A DNA stretch of 64,000 bases, taken from positions 19,893,853 through 19,957,852 of the forward strand of contig NC_088296.1 in the NCBI RefSeq assembly GCF_032854445.1. Reading direction: 5' to 3'. Source of the stretch: Liolophura sinensis. Taxonomy: Eukaryota; Mollusca; Polyplacophora; Chitonida; Chitonidae. Of this stretch, positions 1 through 10,974 are shown one piece after another. Numbering within the stretch: position 1 is the first letter of the stretch; the number at the start of each line of letters is the position of its first letter. The translations under genes were made by a program, and so were the position numbers. Below the pieces are notes generated by a model. The model saw only the letters and a list, made by a program, of their open reading frames with translations, had not been told where the DNA came from and did no database searches.

Positions 1-932
1 CGCGGATCGTGGATGTGACCAAGGGAAACTGGCAACATAACTCCGAAAGTTACCGCTCGTTCACTATTTCTAACATCAGCAACGTGGAGATCCGACCAGC
101 GCTGATCGAAAGGCGACGCGTTATAAATCTGAAATAGGCAGTTTCGGGGAAAATGGATATTACCATGGCGTTTGTGTGCCAAATTACACCAGACCCACGA
201 GCTTGTCGACAAAATGGGTAAAGTCTTTGGAGATTTTCCAATTTCCCGGATAGGCCGAATGACTTGTTTGTCATTGGATTCCATGACGGAAAACCGTTTT
301 GCTGCTTTATGATGTATTAAAAGCTGTCATGGCGACAGTCGAGGATAAGTCTATGTTGAAAAAACATAGAGTAATTGTTTTTGATGTTTGGGTTATTTAA
401 TAGTTATGACTTTGGATTCCTATCCCGTCAATTACTAGATATAATAAAAAATGACTTACTGGCAATAGTATTTGGTTTATTTAGTAAAGCGAAGTAGGCC
501 TCCCCTTATTTTAGCGCAGTAACAGTATAGAAAATAAATGATACAAAAACAGATCATACAATACATTCTCTGGTATTCTAGCATTGTACACGATTTGAAT
601 ACTGATTGCTCTCAGTCGCCTTGAGCATACCGTGCGTGTTTTCGACACGATTAAACAATGTTGATTGCTTGCACGATCCTATCCAATTCTAGTACTTTAC
701 ATGCTTTAAGGGGTTCTTTGGCGGTTTGTGTTATACGTCCCTTAAGGAAGGGGAGGGGGTGAATTGGCCTTACGATTATTGACCTGGATGGTCCTTATTG
801 GTTGACGGCTAGTATGCGAACGTCTTGACGCTTAGATTCATTGAATAAATACAAGCACGCCAATTATTTGCTTATCTGGGCGACAAACTATTGCTGGTGT
901 ATTTAACAACTATACACATTGAATACTTATTT
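1..932. other. Unannotated AT-rich flank, no gene recognised
   Basis: I see no recognisable gene, RNA or mobile element here. The only ORF of note is a minus-strand frame of about 74 codons at 50-274, without a recognisable domain. Composition is ordinary AT-rich intergenic or intronic DNA. The stretch does not match the tandem units further right by eye. Confidence 0.4.
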
Positions 933-1276
933 GACCCGATGGCTCAGCTGGTAGGTTCGCTTCGGGGACGGTAGATCCAGGGTCAAATCGGAGCACAGGT
1001 AAGACCTTAAAACAGGAAGTTGCAGTTTCCCTGCTTTGCGTTCAGCATTAGAAGAGCAGTGCAACGACTGGCTGACCAGTACCAGAATAATGATTTGGTG
1101 TGGCGGTTTACTTGCCTTGGGTAAGTCGTCTCAATGAAGCAGCTAGATAAGGGAGCGGTGGAAATGAGTCCTGCAACAAGGAGACAATTGTACGTACGTG
1201 CACTCTTAAGACTCCTTCGTCTTTATATGATTGAAACATTGTTAAGTGCGACGTTAAACCCTAAGCATTCACTCGG
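933..1276 (+). mobile_element. SINE-2 (tRNA-derived SINE), old full-length copy
   Basis: The head resembles a tRNA: an A-box-like GCTCAGCTGGTAGG and a B-box-like GGGTCAAATC. The body follows the order seen in the copies at 25631, 35714, 36520 and 52873 (GTTCAGCAT, CAACGACTGG, GAGCGGTGGAAAT, CCTGCAACAAGGAG). It ends with the family tail GCGACGTTAAACCCTAAGCA and a degenerate CACT run. Divergence from the other copies is clear, so this is an older insertion. SINEs of this kind are transcribed by RNA polymerase III and mobilised in trans by a LINE reverse transcriptase. No LINE is visible here. Confidence 0.85.
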
Positions 1277-4200
1277 CAGGCTAGTTTAGCAATTTAACCG
1301 ATGTACATTTGGCTAAGATCATTAATACAAACTATATAATTGCTTCCCGAGGTAATCAAAGCCACACAGCTCATAATAAAGTCATAAAGTAGTCATCTTC
1401 CAGAGTCCATCTATATAGTGTGGATTTTATGTCTAGCATCAGGGTGTTTTCATATTTCAGCAATCCTGGGATGTTACTGTGACTTTAGACTCACAGGGAT
1501 CGCACTGGCGAGAGGCTTCTGGGTTACTGCGCCGTGCTGGCCTGCAAACCACCTCACCCACGAATGTTTCCATCCCTGAAGCGAGTACTTAATTACAACA
1601 GGCCAACAACTGTCGTTACAGTGTAACTCTGCCCTGGGGTAAAATATTGAACCAAAACGCTTTGTAAGTCAGCCTGGAGTTACATTTTCTTTAACCGTGC
1701 ATTTGCTGGTATAATCAAGAAGGCCAAGGAATTGTTAATGTATAACTACATGTAGTAGACTTTGGGGAATATGGATTGTCATTAACACGATTCTGTTATA
1801 CATGTAATACACATTAAAAATATCGGTGACGTTTTCACCCTAATACGTCTTTGCTGAGTGCTAAGATAAACTCCACAACAAAAAACGTATATATACATCC
1901 TAGTTAGTTGTGGTCACGTACCAAAAAAAAAAAAAACAAATGCAAATAAGACATGATGTTTCATTCTTGAAAATAGTGAAATACTAATTGAATGGTTTGC
2001 GCCATTTCCTTGAGTTGCTAGAGTATTCTGCTTAATGCATAGAGGGTTTCCTTTCTTGTCAACGTTGCCACATGCGACAAATTCAAAATACACAACCACA
2101 CGCCTTTTCACTAGAGTCACTACAATGGGACCAAGTCCATGTGCAGCATTTGTCATATTTTTAGCCAATCAACATAGGGCAATTTTAAATCCCACCCAAG
2201 GCAGATTGTGGGATGTTTCATATGTTGAATATGTGAATCTTATCGTAGAGGTTTAAACACGTAGAGATTTAAACTCGTTATACTCCATGTTATATCCACT
2301 TTGATTAAGCGCAGTTCTCCAATTCACAGAAATATCTCACTGACAAAATGTCTGGTAAAATAATTTGATCACACTATTACTTGGGTCACTACTGAAGCAG
2401 TTTTGTGGAGATTGTGAATGTGTTGTACGTGTAATTCCCCTGCGAATGTACTGTTAGAACTAAATGTTCCAGTGTCAGACAAATCAAATGTAGTAAGTTG
2501 TTTCACTCACAGATATTCCAGTCTTTCTCTTAAGTAGTTTTTTTCTCAGAAACCTCAAAATGTACAGATTTACTTATATTGTACTTGTATTGCACCAGTA
2601 CTTTCATTAGTTTCTGTATTTCACAAGCTAATTACCATCGTAATTAAACATTTTCATGACCGTAATCAGCTTGCTGCAAAGTTTCCACTAAGCATAGACC
2701 CTCATGATTAGATTGCCACGAAGGGTATGAGTTGGGACAAACGTCTGGGCCGGAGGTGAGACTATAGAAGAAGATGTATTGGTGAGAATATCGACACATG
2801 GCCTGGCTGCTAACGATATCTCTGCCCAGATCGCCGCAACCTATAACATGCGTTTAGCATCAGAATAATGGATTAACACCCAGGTATACGAGCGATGGCC
2901 TAATCAATAGATACTTAACAGTCGGATCGGGTGTTTGCACAACGTCCTACTTAAACGAGACGGGAGTGGACTAGCAGTTGCGTTTTTGAATAAACTCGGT
3001 AGTTGTCCTTTACATGGAAAAAACGTTTAGTTCACTTTTAGTTACTCAGGAACTTGCCGTCACTGATACTGTGTTTATATGTCCCATAGACCTGTCCCAA
3101 TCTGAGAAACGCCAGGGATGACGCCCTAAAACGTGTTACTTGATCTAGAAGTACTCATCTGTAAGTGGTAGACTGTAAAGTTATAGTATAAAATCTGCTT
3201 CACCCAGAAGGTGTAAATTTAATTAAAGACAATACCGTTCAAACACTTTCTAAATGACATCCTTCAGTGGGACCAATACTTTGTCGGTCTCTAGATATCG
3301 CTCTGTTCCCACGAGGTACCAAGAGTATAGTTGGTACAAAGCCCTCAGCATAACCCTACTATTAAAGGGCTGGATTTTAGCTTACATGAAGTTGATGCTC
3401 TAGAAAAGCTTTGGTCTCCACACTATTTAAGCTTCTTTAGTGGTTTAAAATGTCGAATTCTTATAGGCATTAATTAATGCAGGGGACTAGGGGACAAGCT
3501 ACACACAAAAGTTTCAAACAGCAGTAGAACACACCGTTCACTTCTATGACGTTGCGGTGGACCGTATCGTTACAGGCGGAAACGAGTTTTACAGTTCCCT
3601 ATAACGCATTTCTTTACGTAGATGGTACTTTCACGAATTTTGTAGGTATAAACCACGAGCCAGATGTTTGGATAAAGGTAAGTTTAGAAGATATGTACAA
3701 CCATACGTTTTTAATCTGACAGTAATAGATTACTAAAGCAAGACAAATTAGCTCGCTTTGATAGATGTGCAAATAAATAGCACGACTCAACATAATGAAA
3801 ACAGATGCTGGTTGTAATGATGTGTGTCTAAGAGTAATACTGACGTTTGCCTGAAACGTTTGGATGACGGAAACAGTTATTTGCCGTAGCAATACTAAAT
3901 CGAACGTTGTGATCTAAAACTGATACTTCTGAACTGACTCCGAAATATAATATGCCCCATACTTCTCTAACATGAACAAATCAATGGCAATTACTAGAAA
4001 TGGGCTTGTGGTATTTCACAAAAAAATGAAAAGAAAGAAAAAGATAGACAAAAAAAATAGGAGATGAAAGATAAATGATGACCACAGAGCAAAATGGGTA
4101 ATGCGTTAGCAAAATATCGGCTTTTTGAGTAGGCAAACTGAAGTGGTGTTGGTAGCAGAATGCTTCCATGTGAAATTTTGCATTGCAAACTGAGATTGTC

Positions 4201-5212
4201 ATGCGGTTAAGAGAGCGGGCGGCAGTTCCAGGTCTGGAGAAATAACAAGAGAAGGTACATTACATCATACATCCAATTTGGTCACTTATCGCATTTTACC
4301 TCAAGATTTATCTTCGTGGTTGGGGTCTACGGAATTTTACTAATGTATTTTTGATCATTTATTTGATTGATGTTTAAACCCAGGGTTCAAGAAAACGTGA
4401 CTAACACGTTGATGGACAAATTGATAGTTGGTGGAAATGTAAGAGTACCAAGGGTGAACTAGCGACCTATGGCAAGGATAAATGCGCATTAAACGGCTGC
4501 TTGAACGTCATTGCATTTCACTGGTACAGGGGTGGACTGCTTCAGATGTGATGACGTCACACTTCTAGTTGCAGAGTGTAAACCACCAAATACAACTTTC
4601 ATTAGCACGACGTAGGTTCATGTACACTTCGAACTAACAATGCAAGTAACATAAATGGCCATATAAACGCTTTGAACCGCCTATTGTTACTAGGGAAAGG
4701 AGAGGAATAAATGAATCGGCTAAACACTTGCACCCATCTTATGTATGACAAAGATTCTTAAACAAACAACCATGATATGTACGATTGAATTCCCCAGTTC
4801 GTCATTCATTGCGGTGTCACAAAGACATTCCAATTTACACGCTAGTTTTGAACAAAAATAGTTCTGCTGGGCTAAGACAAAAATAACATTGAAAGCTCCG
4901 ATAGATCTCTACTACCAAAGTAAACCCGTTCTGCATCCATTCTTCGACACCACAACCTTGTACTCTGTATCCTTTGTCTATACACTTCACGTTTTCAACA
5001 GAAAAGCGCTACACACTATTGCGAGGGTTAGTTAAGTCTTAATTCCAAAGTTTCAAGGGAAATTCAGCGGAATTAGATCCGGGCGAAGCTAAATCAGCAT
5101 ACATTGGATGTCACGAGAGTAACCGCCTATACGGCACAAAGCCTGCAGCAACGACAATATAGTCTGATAAACGTGACGTGTAGACACTCCAGAGTCTTCA
5201 GCGGAATGGCCT
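1277..5212. other. Unannotated stretch, no gene recognised
   Basis: About 4 kb of AT-rich DNA without recognisable coding or repeat structure. It contains an A-run at about 1923-1936 and a few short ORFs, such as a minus frame of 92 codons at 3614-3892, none with a motif I recognise. A perfect TGACGTCA octamer lies at 4552-4559. Such a site is the consensus of CREB/ATF factors in animals, but one site in 64 kb is not evidence of regulation. Confidence 0.35.
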
Positions 5213-5500
5213 ATGGCGCAGAACAAAACGACTCTGATTAGGGGGAAAATGGGAAAAAACAGAAGCATTGGGAACTATTCCACAGGATGTGACCTCAGCA
5301 TATATAGCAAATTGGAGACGCGAAATCACTCTTTAGGGCAAGGTTTACATCTTATCCACGTGACGTTGGGATGCGGGAATTCGTATTACGTGAACTGTGT
5401 CCCACGAGACATATTTTATGTGAACGTCAATAAAACAGTCGGCTTCATTGTTAAATGTATTACGTTCGGGAATACAAACAAAATATTCTTGACCTGTTGA
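5213..5500 (+). other. Uncharacterised 95-codon ORF, coding status doubtful
   Basis: An open frame from ATG to stop, of unknown function. Residues around NCVPRDIFYVNV resemble the minus-strand translation of A-right at 20140-20225 (NCVPRRTIYANV), and the two DNA stretches align loosely with an apparent 9-base gap. This could be a diverged coding exon, or an old copy of non-coding repeat DNA in opposite orientation. There is no recognisable domain, signal peptide or membrane span. I would not call it a gene on this evidence. Confidence 0.12.
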
Positions 5501-7240
5501 AGGTATGGGGTCAAAACACGTTTAATATTATAATCTTGTCACACATGTGTTCGCAGTAATTACAGAGACCTCAACTGAAATCATCACGTAACACACTTGG
5601 TCTAACAAATGCCATAAGGGCAGATAAATACACGCCATATGCATGGCACTTCAGTGTACTGCTATCCAAGTGAGTATAATTTACAACGTCAAATCTGAAA
5701 CTATACCTCTTGTCGTAAAGTCTTTGAGACAGGAAACCTTTTTGGTCTTTGTATAAATATAGGTCCAGACCACACGTACTGGTTTAAGTAGTTTTATGTC
5801 TGCTGACTCGAACAGCATGTCACCTCTGAAGTTATGCAGTGGACAATGGAATCTGACGCTTCAGTAAGCAACCGGAAAACGTCCAGGCATGTATAAGAGA
5901 AAACAAACATACTGCCCCAAAGCGTTTGGCCTGATGTTCAACCATCTGAGATTTTGAAAATGAATTATCGTTTTATCACAATATACATCCCCCTACCGAC
6001 ACCAACCGTGTAAAATAATTACAATTGTTAATACATTTCGTTTATGAAATAAAGATTTATCTCAATTCGCCCAGAGGGAATGGGACTAGTAACGGAAGGG
6101 AGGGGTTGGGGGGGGGGGGGGAGGGCATGTAGCGACTAATGGAGGGGATAGAAGAGAGGAGGTTCCTGATGCTAACGTAGATACATGTACGATATATGAA
6201 CCCAAACAAATAGGGGACTTTTTCGGTTTATTTTCATTTATTTCACTCTTATGAGTTATGTTTTTTCTAGCTTTATTTCCCAGCTTAATATGTCACGTGA
6301 CATCTGCATTCTCATTAAAGTCATTTGTATCTCAGCACCGAGCCCTCTCACAGGTTTTAAATATAAGTGTAATCCAATTTCCCATGTTTATTGAAACTGA
6401 AAATATGACTGGCAAGAAAACAGCCAATTATTAGAGGCTAGCGTTCATTTTTTTTTTCTTTCGGAAGAGGTGGACAAGATTGTTATCAAAGCCTCACTAA
6501 TTAGATTGCTAAAATACATCCGGTATGTTTGCATATATTTAGTATTAAGTAAGTTAGTGTATTCGTATTTTTAAAAAGGGAATTTTCCAGTAGCAGTGAT
6601 ACAATCTAGCCTGGCGCCATTGTTTGACCGCATCATGGTTGATGATCAAAGAATGGGACTTTGTGAAACTCCATCGAGCAGGAGCCAGAAGACGGACTAA
6701 TTTGGCTGGCTAAACAAACGCAGTGCTGAGAAATGTTTACCATGCTCGTTATAACCTGTTGGATTAATTCTCTGGAGCCCAAATTGTATTTTTATGTGTG
6801 TAGTATTGAGATTGTGGTCTTGCCGCATGACTTAACTAGATAAGCTTTGTTTACCGTCTGCCCTGATCAACACGTAGGCGTCGACATTGTAGACATTCTT
6901 ATAACCAGTGATCACATGTACATGTCTGTGACTGCCAACTGTGCCAATGACCATCACTCCACGTCGGTTTGAAGGCAAGTAGTCTCAAAGCAAATCCTCA
7001 AAGAACCGCGAATGTAAATGAATGAGAAGTAAACTGGGTTAACACATCTATCGTTCAAGCCAACTTCACACTAGAGGTGTTGGTTTATCTGCAATTGAGT
7101 TCAATTTTCGAAAATGGACCGTCTTCATAACCGTTCTGGGCCAATATGGCCACATCCTGTCAGCAGTGCTTGAACACTTACATATAGCTAGCCTTGTATT
7201 AAATGATACATGGACAGATATTATAATACAAAGAGTATGA
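5501..7240. other. Unannotated stretch with G-run, no gene recognised
   Basis: No gene or known element is seen. A poly-G tract at about 6108-6121 sits in a purine-rich patch, and T-runs occur near 6450. The imperfect dyad GCCATATGCATGGC at about 5635-5648 is short enough to be chance. Confidence 0.35.
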
Positions 7241-7458
7241 GGGGCCTCAGTGGCTCTGTTGGTTAGCGCCCTAGCGCAGCGTAATGAGCCAGATGCCTCT
7301 CACAAATACGTTAACTGTGAGTTTAGTCCAGCTCGTGCTGGCTTCCTCTCCGGCCGTACCTGGGATGTACGGATGATCTGCCCGGTTTCCTCCCATCAAA
7401 ATGATGGCCGTAGTCGTATAAGTTAAATATTTCTGAGAACGGCGTAAAACACCTATCA

Positions 7459-7491
<33 letters not shown>
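7241..7491 (+). mobile_element. SINE-1 (tRNA-derived SINE), internally deleted copy
   Basis: The head GGGGCCTCAGTGGCTC with TTGGTTAGCGCCCTAGCGCA matches the family head at 55988 and 49890. The middle (GCTGGCTTCCTCTCCGGCCG) and the tail (GTCGTATAAGT ... GGCGTAAAACACC) are present. A block of about 40 bases containing the GGTCGTGGGTTTCCCCC motif is missing between the GTACCTGGGA and CTGCCCGGTTTCC motifs. The 3' end is a clean (AATC)n run at about 7460-7491, the usual simple-repeat tail of this family. Confidence 0.88.
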
Positions 7492-7493
<2 letters not shown>

Positions 7494-8165
7494 CATAGAG
7501 TATGGTTTTAACGAAAATGATGAAAGGCATGCAAAATAAAGATTAGATTTATAGATTTTTGAGACATATTTTATATTTCCTAATGACTCTATATTATGTA
7601 TATTTTCCGTCAATGGTCGGAAATATTCTAAAATTGCGTCATCGACGGAATATACTGCAAACGCACAGCCGCAAATTTGGGCTATACCCCCAACCAAGCT
7701 GTTTGGCTGTTATCACCATTGACGTCGCCACAACAGATAATATAGTTTCCGGAATCCAATTGTGGGGCCTTTAATACGAAATTTATACTTTTGCGCCCAA
7801 ATAAAAAAGAGCTGATAAGCTTTGTATTTTTATAGGCTAGATCACGTCATATAATGTGTATTAAGAAATAAAAACCAAACGTTTCATGTGTATTTTAAAT
7901 GTGCTACAGATGAGCCGACTTCCAATATGGCTTTTAGGATAACACATCCTGTGTTTACGCTGTTCTGTGAGTGAAAATCCGTGATTCAAAGATGGAACAG
8001 TTCGCCAGTCACATTCCAGAAGCCCGATGTTTAATCCGAACAATTTAATGCCATATGTACGAAATTTATCCCTGACAACGCTCAGCTAAGGGTTACTTTG
8101 GAAGGACTCAAAGTGGAAAGAGTAAACCACAAACGCTCAAAATTATAATATCTTAAATTTTAATA
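7492..8165. other. Unannotated stretch with short minus-strand ORFs
   Basis: No recognisable gene. A minus-strand frame of 70 codons at 7485-7697 reads like plausible peptide (it begins MVGGIAQICGCAF) but ends in the tail of the neighbouring SINE and has no known motif. A short imperfect hairpin is formed by CCGTCAATGG and TCATCGACGG between about 7607 and 7649. Confidence 0.25.
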
Positions 8166-8325
8166 CGGCCATACGTGGGAAGGTCTGTCAGCAACGTGGG
8201 GATGGTCATGGGTTTCCCCCGGGCTCTGCCGGGTTTCCTCTCACCCTAATGCTGGCCGCCGTCGTATAAGTGAAATATTCTTGACTACGGCGTAAAAAAA
8301 CAGTCAAATAAATGAATAAATAAAT
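8166..8325 (+). mobile_element. SINE-1 3' fragment
   Basis: A 5'-truncated SINE-1 starting at the CGGCCATACGTGGGAAGGTC motif. It continues through GGTTTCCCCCGGGCTCTGCC, GGCCGCCGTCGTATAAGTGA and a slightly altered tail (CGGCGTAAAAAAACAGTC), then an AAAT-rich run. The tRNA-like head is absent. Truncation at this point recurs in other copies in the window and is typical of incomplete target-primed reverse transcription. Confidence 0.85.
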
Positions 8326-8594
8326 TTTAACAAAGTGTATGTTGTCTCAGTGATGTTAGAAATCAATTTCTGCTATTATAACATAATACTGTGTCATATT
8401 CATTAAAATATCCTGTTAGTATATTACAATGTTTGTGCTGAGTTGATACAACATGTGTGTTATATTTAACAGAAAAGTCTCCTGCAATAACGTTCTAGCA
8501 TCACACGCGACCTCATTGACATAGCCGTCATAGCCATTCAGTGCTAAACTGTTAAGCAAGAGAGTGCTCACACTTCGGTTCATTTACACTTAAT

Positions 8595-8680
8595 AAAACT
8601 GGAACCATCGTATAAGTGAAATCTTTAATATAGCTTTAACCACAAATTCAGCTAAACACGACACAAATAAATAAATAGAC
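8595..8680 (+). mobile_element. Possible decayed SINE-1 tail
   Basis: The CATCGTATAAGTGAAATC motif followed by an AAAT-rich run looks like a worn SINE-1 3' end. No upstream body can be recognised, so the call is tentative. Confidence 0.3.
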
Positions 8681-8704
8681 AAATGGATCGAAACTTTAGC
8701 TCTG

Positions 8705-8850
8705 CTCTTTTGTGATGTCAGTCCGATCGGCCTCCGTCGCTGACACAAGTCACTGAGGTTACGTGTTCAAATCCAACCATTTCTGACGGGTGTAGCCACA
8801 AATGATGGGTTGTGCTGGTTTTTTCGGAGATGCCCATACATCTGAGCATC
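8705..8850 (+). mobile_element. Candidate SINE-4 (tRNA-like head), copy 1
   Basis: The GATCGGCCTCCGTCGCTGAC motif followed by a good B-box (ACGTGTTCAAATCC) looks like a tRNA-derived head different from SINE-1, -2 and -3. The following CTGACGGGTGTAGCC motif is shared with the copy at 13205, so it is a repeated element. The 3' end is not clear. It could simply be part of the ancestral block B. Confidence 0.4.
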
Positions 8851-9170
8851 GCTATAAATGTAACTAAATTATTCACAAGTACTGCCTTAATTAGAAATCC
8901 CATTATGTATATAGGGCAACAAGAAACACGACGTCGGACACATGTAAAGAATGTTGGCTCTGAAGATGTAATTATTTGGTTGCTTGATTAGAGATGTACT
9001 CAGTAATTCTGTAATGATTCAACATGTTTGACTGGCTAGAATTAGATAGATTGCTGTAACGGATTTCTAATCGTTCTCAAATTGCTCCACAGAAGTGTGC
9101 CGGGAAAAGTACTTTTACCATTCCATTCTCGTCTCAATCAACAACATTTTGCAAGGCTGCCAATTTTATG

Positions 9171-9375
9171 TATTTATTTGTTTGATTGATGTTTTTTGTT
9201 TTACTCAAGAATATTTCACTTATACGACGACGGTCAGCATTATGGTGGGTGGAAACTGGGCACAGCCCGGGGGGAACCCACGACCATCCACAGGTTGCTG
9301 CCATACCTTCCCACGTACAGCCGGAGAGGAAGCCAGCATGAGCTAGACTTGAACTCACAGCGAGCGCATTAGTAC
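9171..9375 (-). mobile_element. SINE-1, minus strand, inserted in U0 block B
   Basis: Reverse-complement SINE-1. It begins with the tail (TTGATTGATG, then TATTTCACTTATACGACGAC) and runs through CAGCATTATGGTGGG and CCGGAGAGGAAGCCAGCATG to TTGAACTCACAGCGA. The tRNA head is truncated. Block B is split exactly here: U1 reads CCAGTTTTATATAGAAACC without interruption, while U0 has CCAATTTTAT on one side and TTTTAAATAGAAACC on the other. This shows an insertion after U0 separated from the other units. Confidence 0.88.
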
Positions 9376-10239
9376 CTATTTTAAATAGAAACCACTACAG
9401 ACATTATGGCAAATGAATGTAGATTATGTAGTTTATTGCTCATGCTTCAGTGATTATATGCACGGGAAACTGATCAATTTTAGTTGTGTTTATCTAGCAA
9501 GCGCATTCACTCAGATAAATATATGTAAACTGATTCATAGCTGTATATTTGCCTTCGACGATTGCATACAGAATGAGTGTTGTCTGTAGATGAGCTCAGA
9601 TAAAAGTGGCAGGCGTTATCTAGAGAGAAAAAAGTTTATATCATATTTTCTGCTATTCCAAAATCTACGCTTCCATGTAGGCGCATATCTTTTATAGCCT
9701 ATTGGATTATTCGAGATATGTTTAACGTCTTAAGATCACATTAGGCGGGTTGGTTTTTTCGCTAGATGCAAAGCTAGACGTAAAGAGCACAAATGGGTCC
9801 GGAAGATATACCAAAAAAATCCCGTTGGTTTGTGAAGTATTTTATTACAAATGACACAACTCCCAAAAGCTGGGACGTGTATCACGATGCACTTTCGGTC
9901 TTTAACTTAATATTGTAATTCAAATGAAAAAAATACCTCTTATCGATATGCCTCGGATAAATTTATATGAATTTTTTACCGTTGAGTATATGCTGTGGCA
10001 GCAGAACTTCAGTTACAAAAGAGCATACAGCAGCAAATGATTTGTTTGTGAAGAAGATTTTTTCGAACTTTATCCCAAAAATGAATTTATGAAACGGGCT
10101 CTGGTGTCAAATTCAATGATCTTGGTCATCGCATTTATTGATCCTCCACCTCTCGTCGTCCGTGGGTAGTTTCATGATGATAATTAATTAGCTTTCACAT
10201 ATTCGCCGAATCTTCCACAGATATGGAATGAAAAGCTGT

Positions 10240-10370
10240 CCGTAAAGCGTGGGAAAGTTCCTCAGTAACTGGTCGAATGTCCGTGGTTTACACCGACGAA
10301 ACTGACCCCGTCGTATAAGTAAAACAATGATGAGTACGATATCAAATCCCTGTCAAATAAATAAACAACC
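10240..10370 (+). mobile_element. Degenerate SINE-1 inside block B (U0 copy)
   Basis: A worn SINE-1 is recognisable by GCGTGGGAAAGTTCC, AATGTCCGTGGTTTAC, CCCGTCGTATAAGTAAAAC and an AAAT-rich tail. The equivalent, even more worn sequence lies at about 14494-14635 and 42085-42230, so the insertion preceded duplication of block B. It is useful as an age marker. It has no coding capacity. Confidence 0.6.
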
Positions 10371-10474
10371 AAATATTTGCATTGGGGAAAGTGTGCTGAC
10401 GTGTTAGTACATCTAGGTCGACTGTAAAAGTTACTCCAGTAGTGTTTCTATATTTTCTCGATAGAAAAATTCGT

Positions 10475-10750
10475 TTAGAGACGAATGGCATATTTTCTCC
10501 CGTCGGCAGAGGTCTCGTGGTCAAGAATGTGGTCACTAAGGGCAACCCCTTTAGCCCCGCAAACAATAGTTAATACAGCTGGAGTGCTCTTTTCAAGGGT
10601 CAATTTACAGCCTATGGTTTGTGCGACTGCGCCTTTTAGAAGCGCGGGGCCGTGAGATGTGATCAGCTGTAGGGGTGGTAAAAAACCGACCTTAAAGATC
10701 AATAAACTGTCAAGGGGGATAACTGACGGGCTAGGCGAGCCGAGTGCCAT
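10475..10750 (-). other. Minus-strand 91-codon ORF over the conserved block B core
   Basis: This open frame contains the segment GCKLTLEKSTPAVLTIVCG, seen with few changes in the other two block B copies (near 14945-15045 and 42540-42630). Across this core I count about seven base differences between U0 and U1, four of them at third codon positions of this frame. That mildly favours coding or another constraint. No known domain is recognised and no convincing splice sites are seen. A structured or regulatory RNA or DNA element remains possible. Confidence 0.2.
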
Positions 10751-10974
10751 GTCACGTGGCCCAGTACAACGTTCAAACAGAGAACAGATGGCGAGGACAA
10801 ATATTCTAAGTCAGTAAACGATTTGATTAGTGACTGACTTTGTAAGCGAAAATTGTTGATGAAACTTTCGTACTTTACCCGAGAGGTGTCATGTTTGCTC
10901 GGCTATGAATCAGTGGTTTCACAAGCAAATTGACAATTCAGAATGTTTTTTTGCTGGTAAATGTAGTACCTCAA

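Larger units (their letters stand above)
8700..10974 (+). repeat. Tandem unit U0, diverged block B
   Basis: Old copy of the block B seen at 13200-16254 and 40966-43871. Collinear landmarks include AGAGATGTACTC near 8990, the GCATATCTTTTATAGCC region near 9680, the GATAATTAAT motif near 10180, and the well-conserved minus-strand core near 10555-10650. A SINE-1 interrupts it at 9171-9375. The distal end of block B, the satellite and the first 600 bases of A-left are missing: the sequence jumps from B to A-left at about 10975. Divergence from U1 and U4 is much greater than between those two. Confidence 0.75.

Noticed and set aside
4552-4559. TGACGTCA sites (also 36972, 61678, 63245, 63322) as a CREB-regulated locus
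   Set aside because: They are isolated octamers with no associated promoter or gene. One at 36972 arose by mutation inside a SINE remnant.
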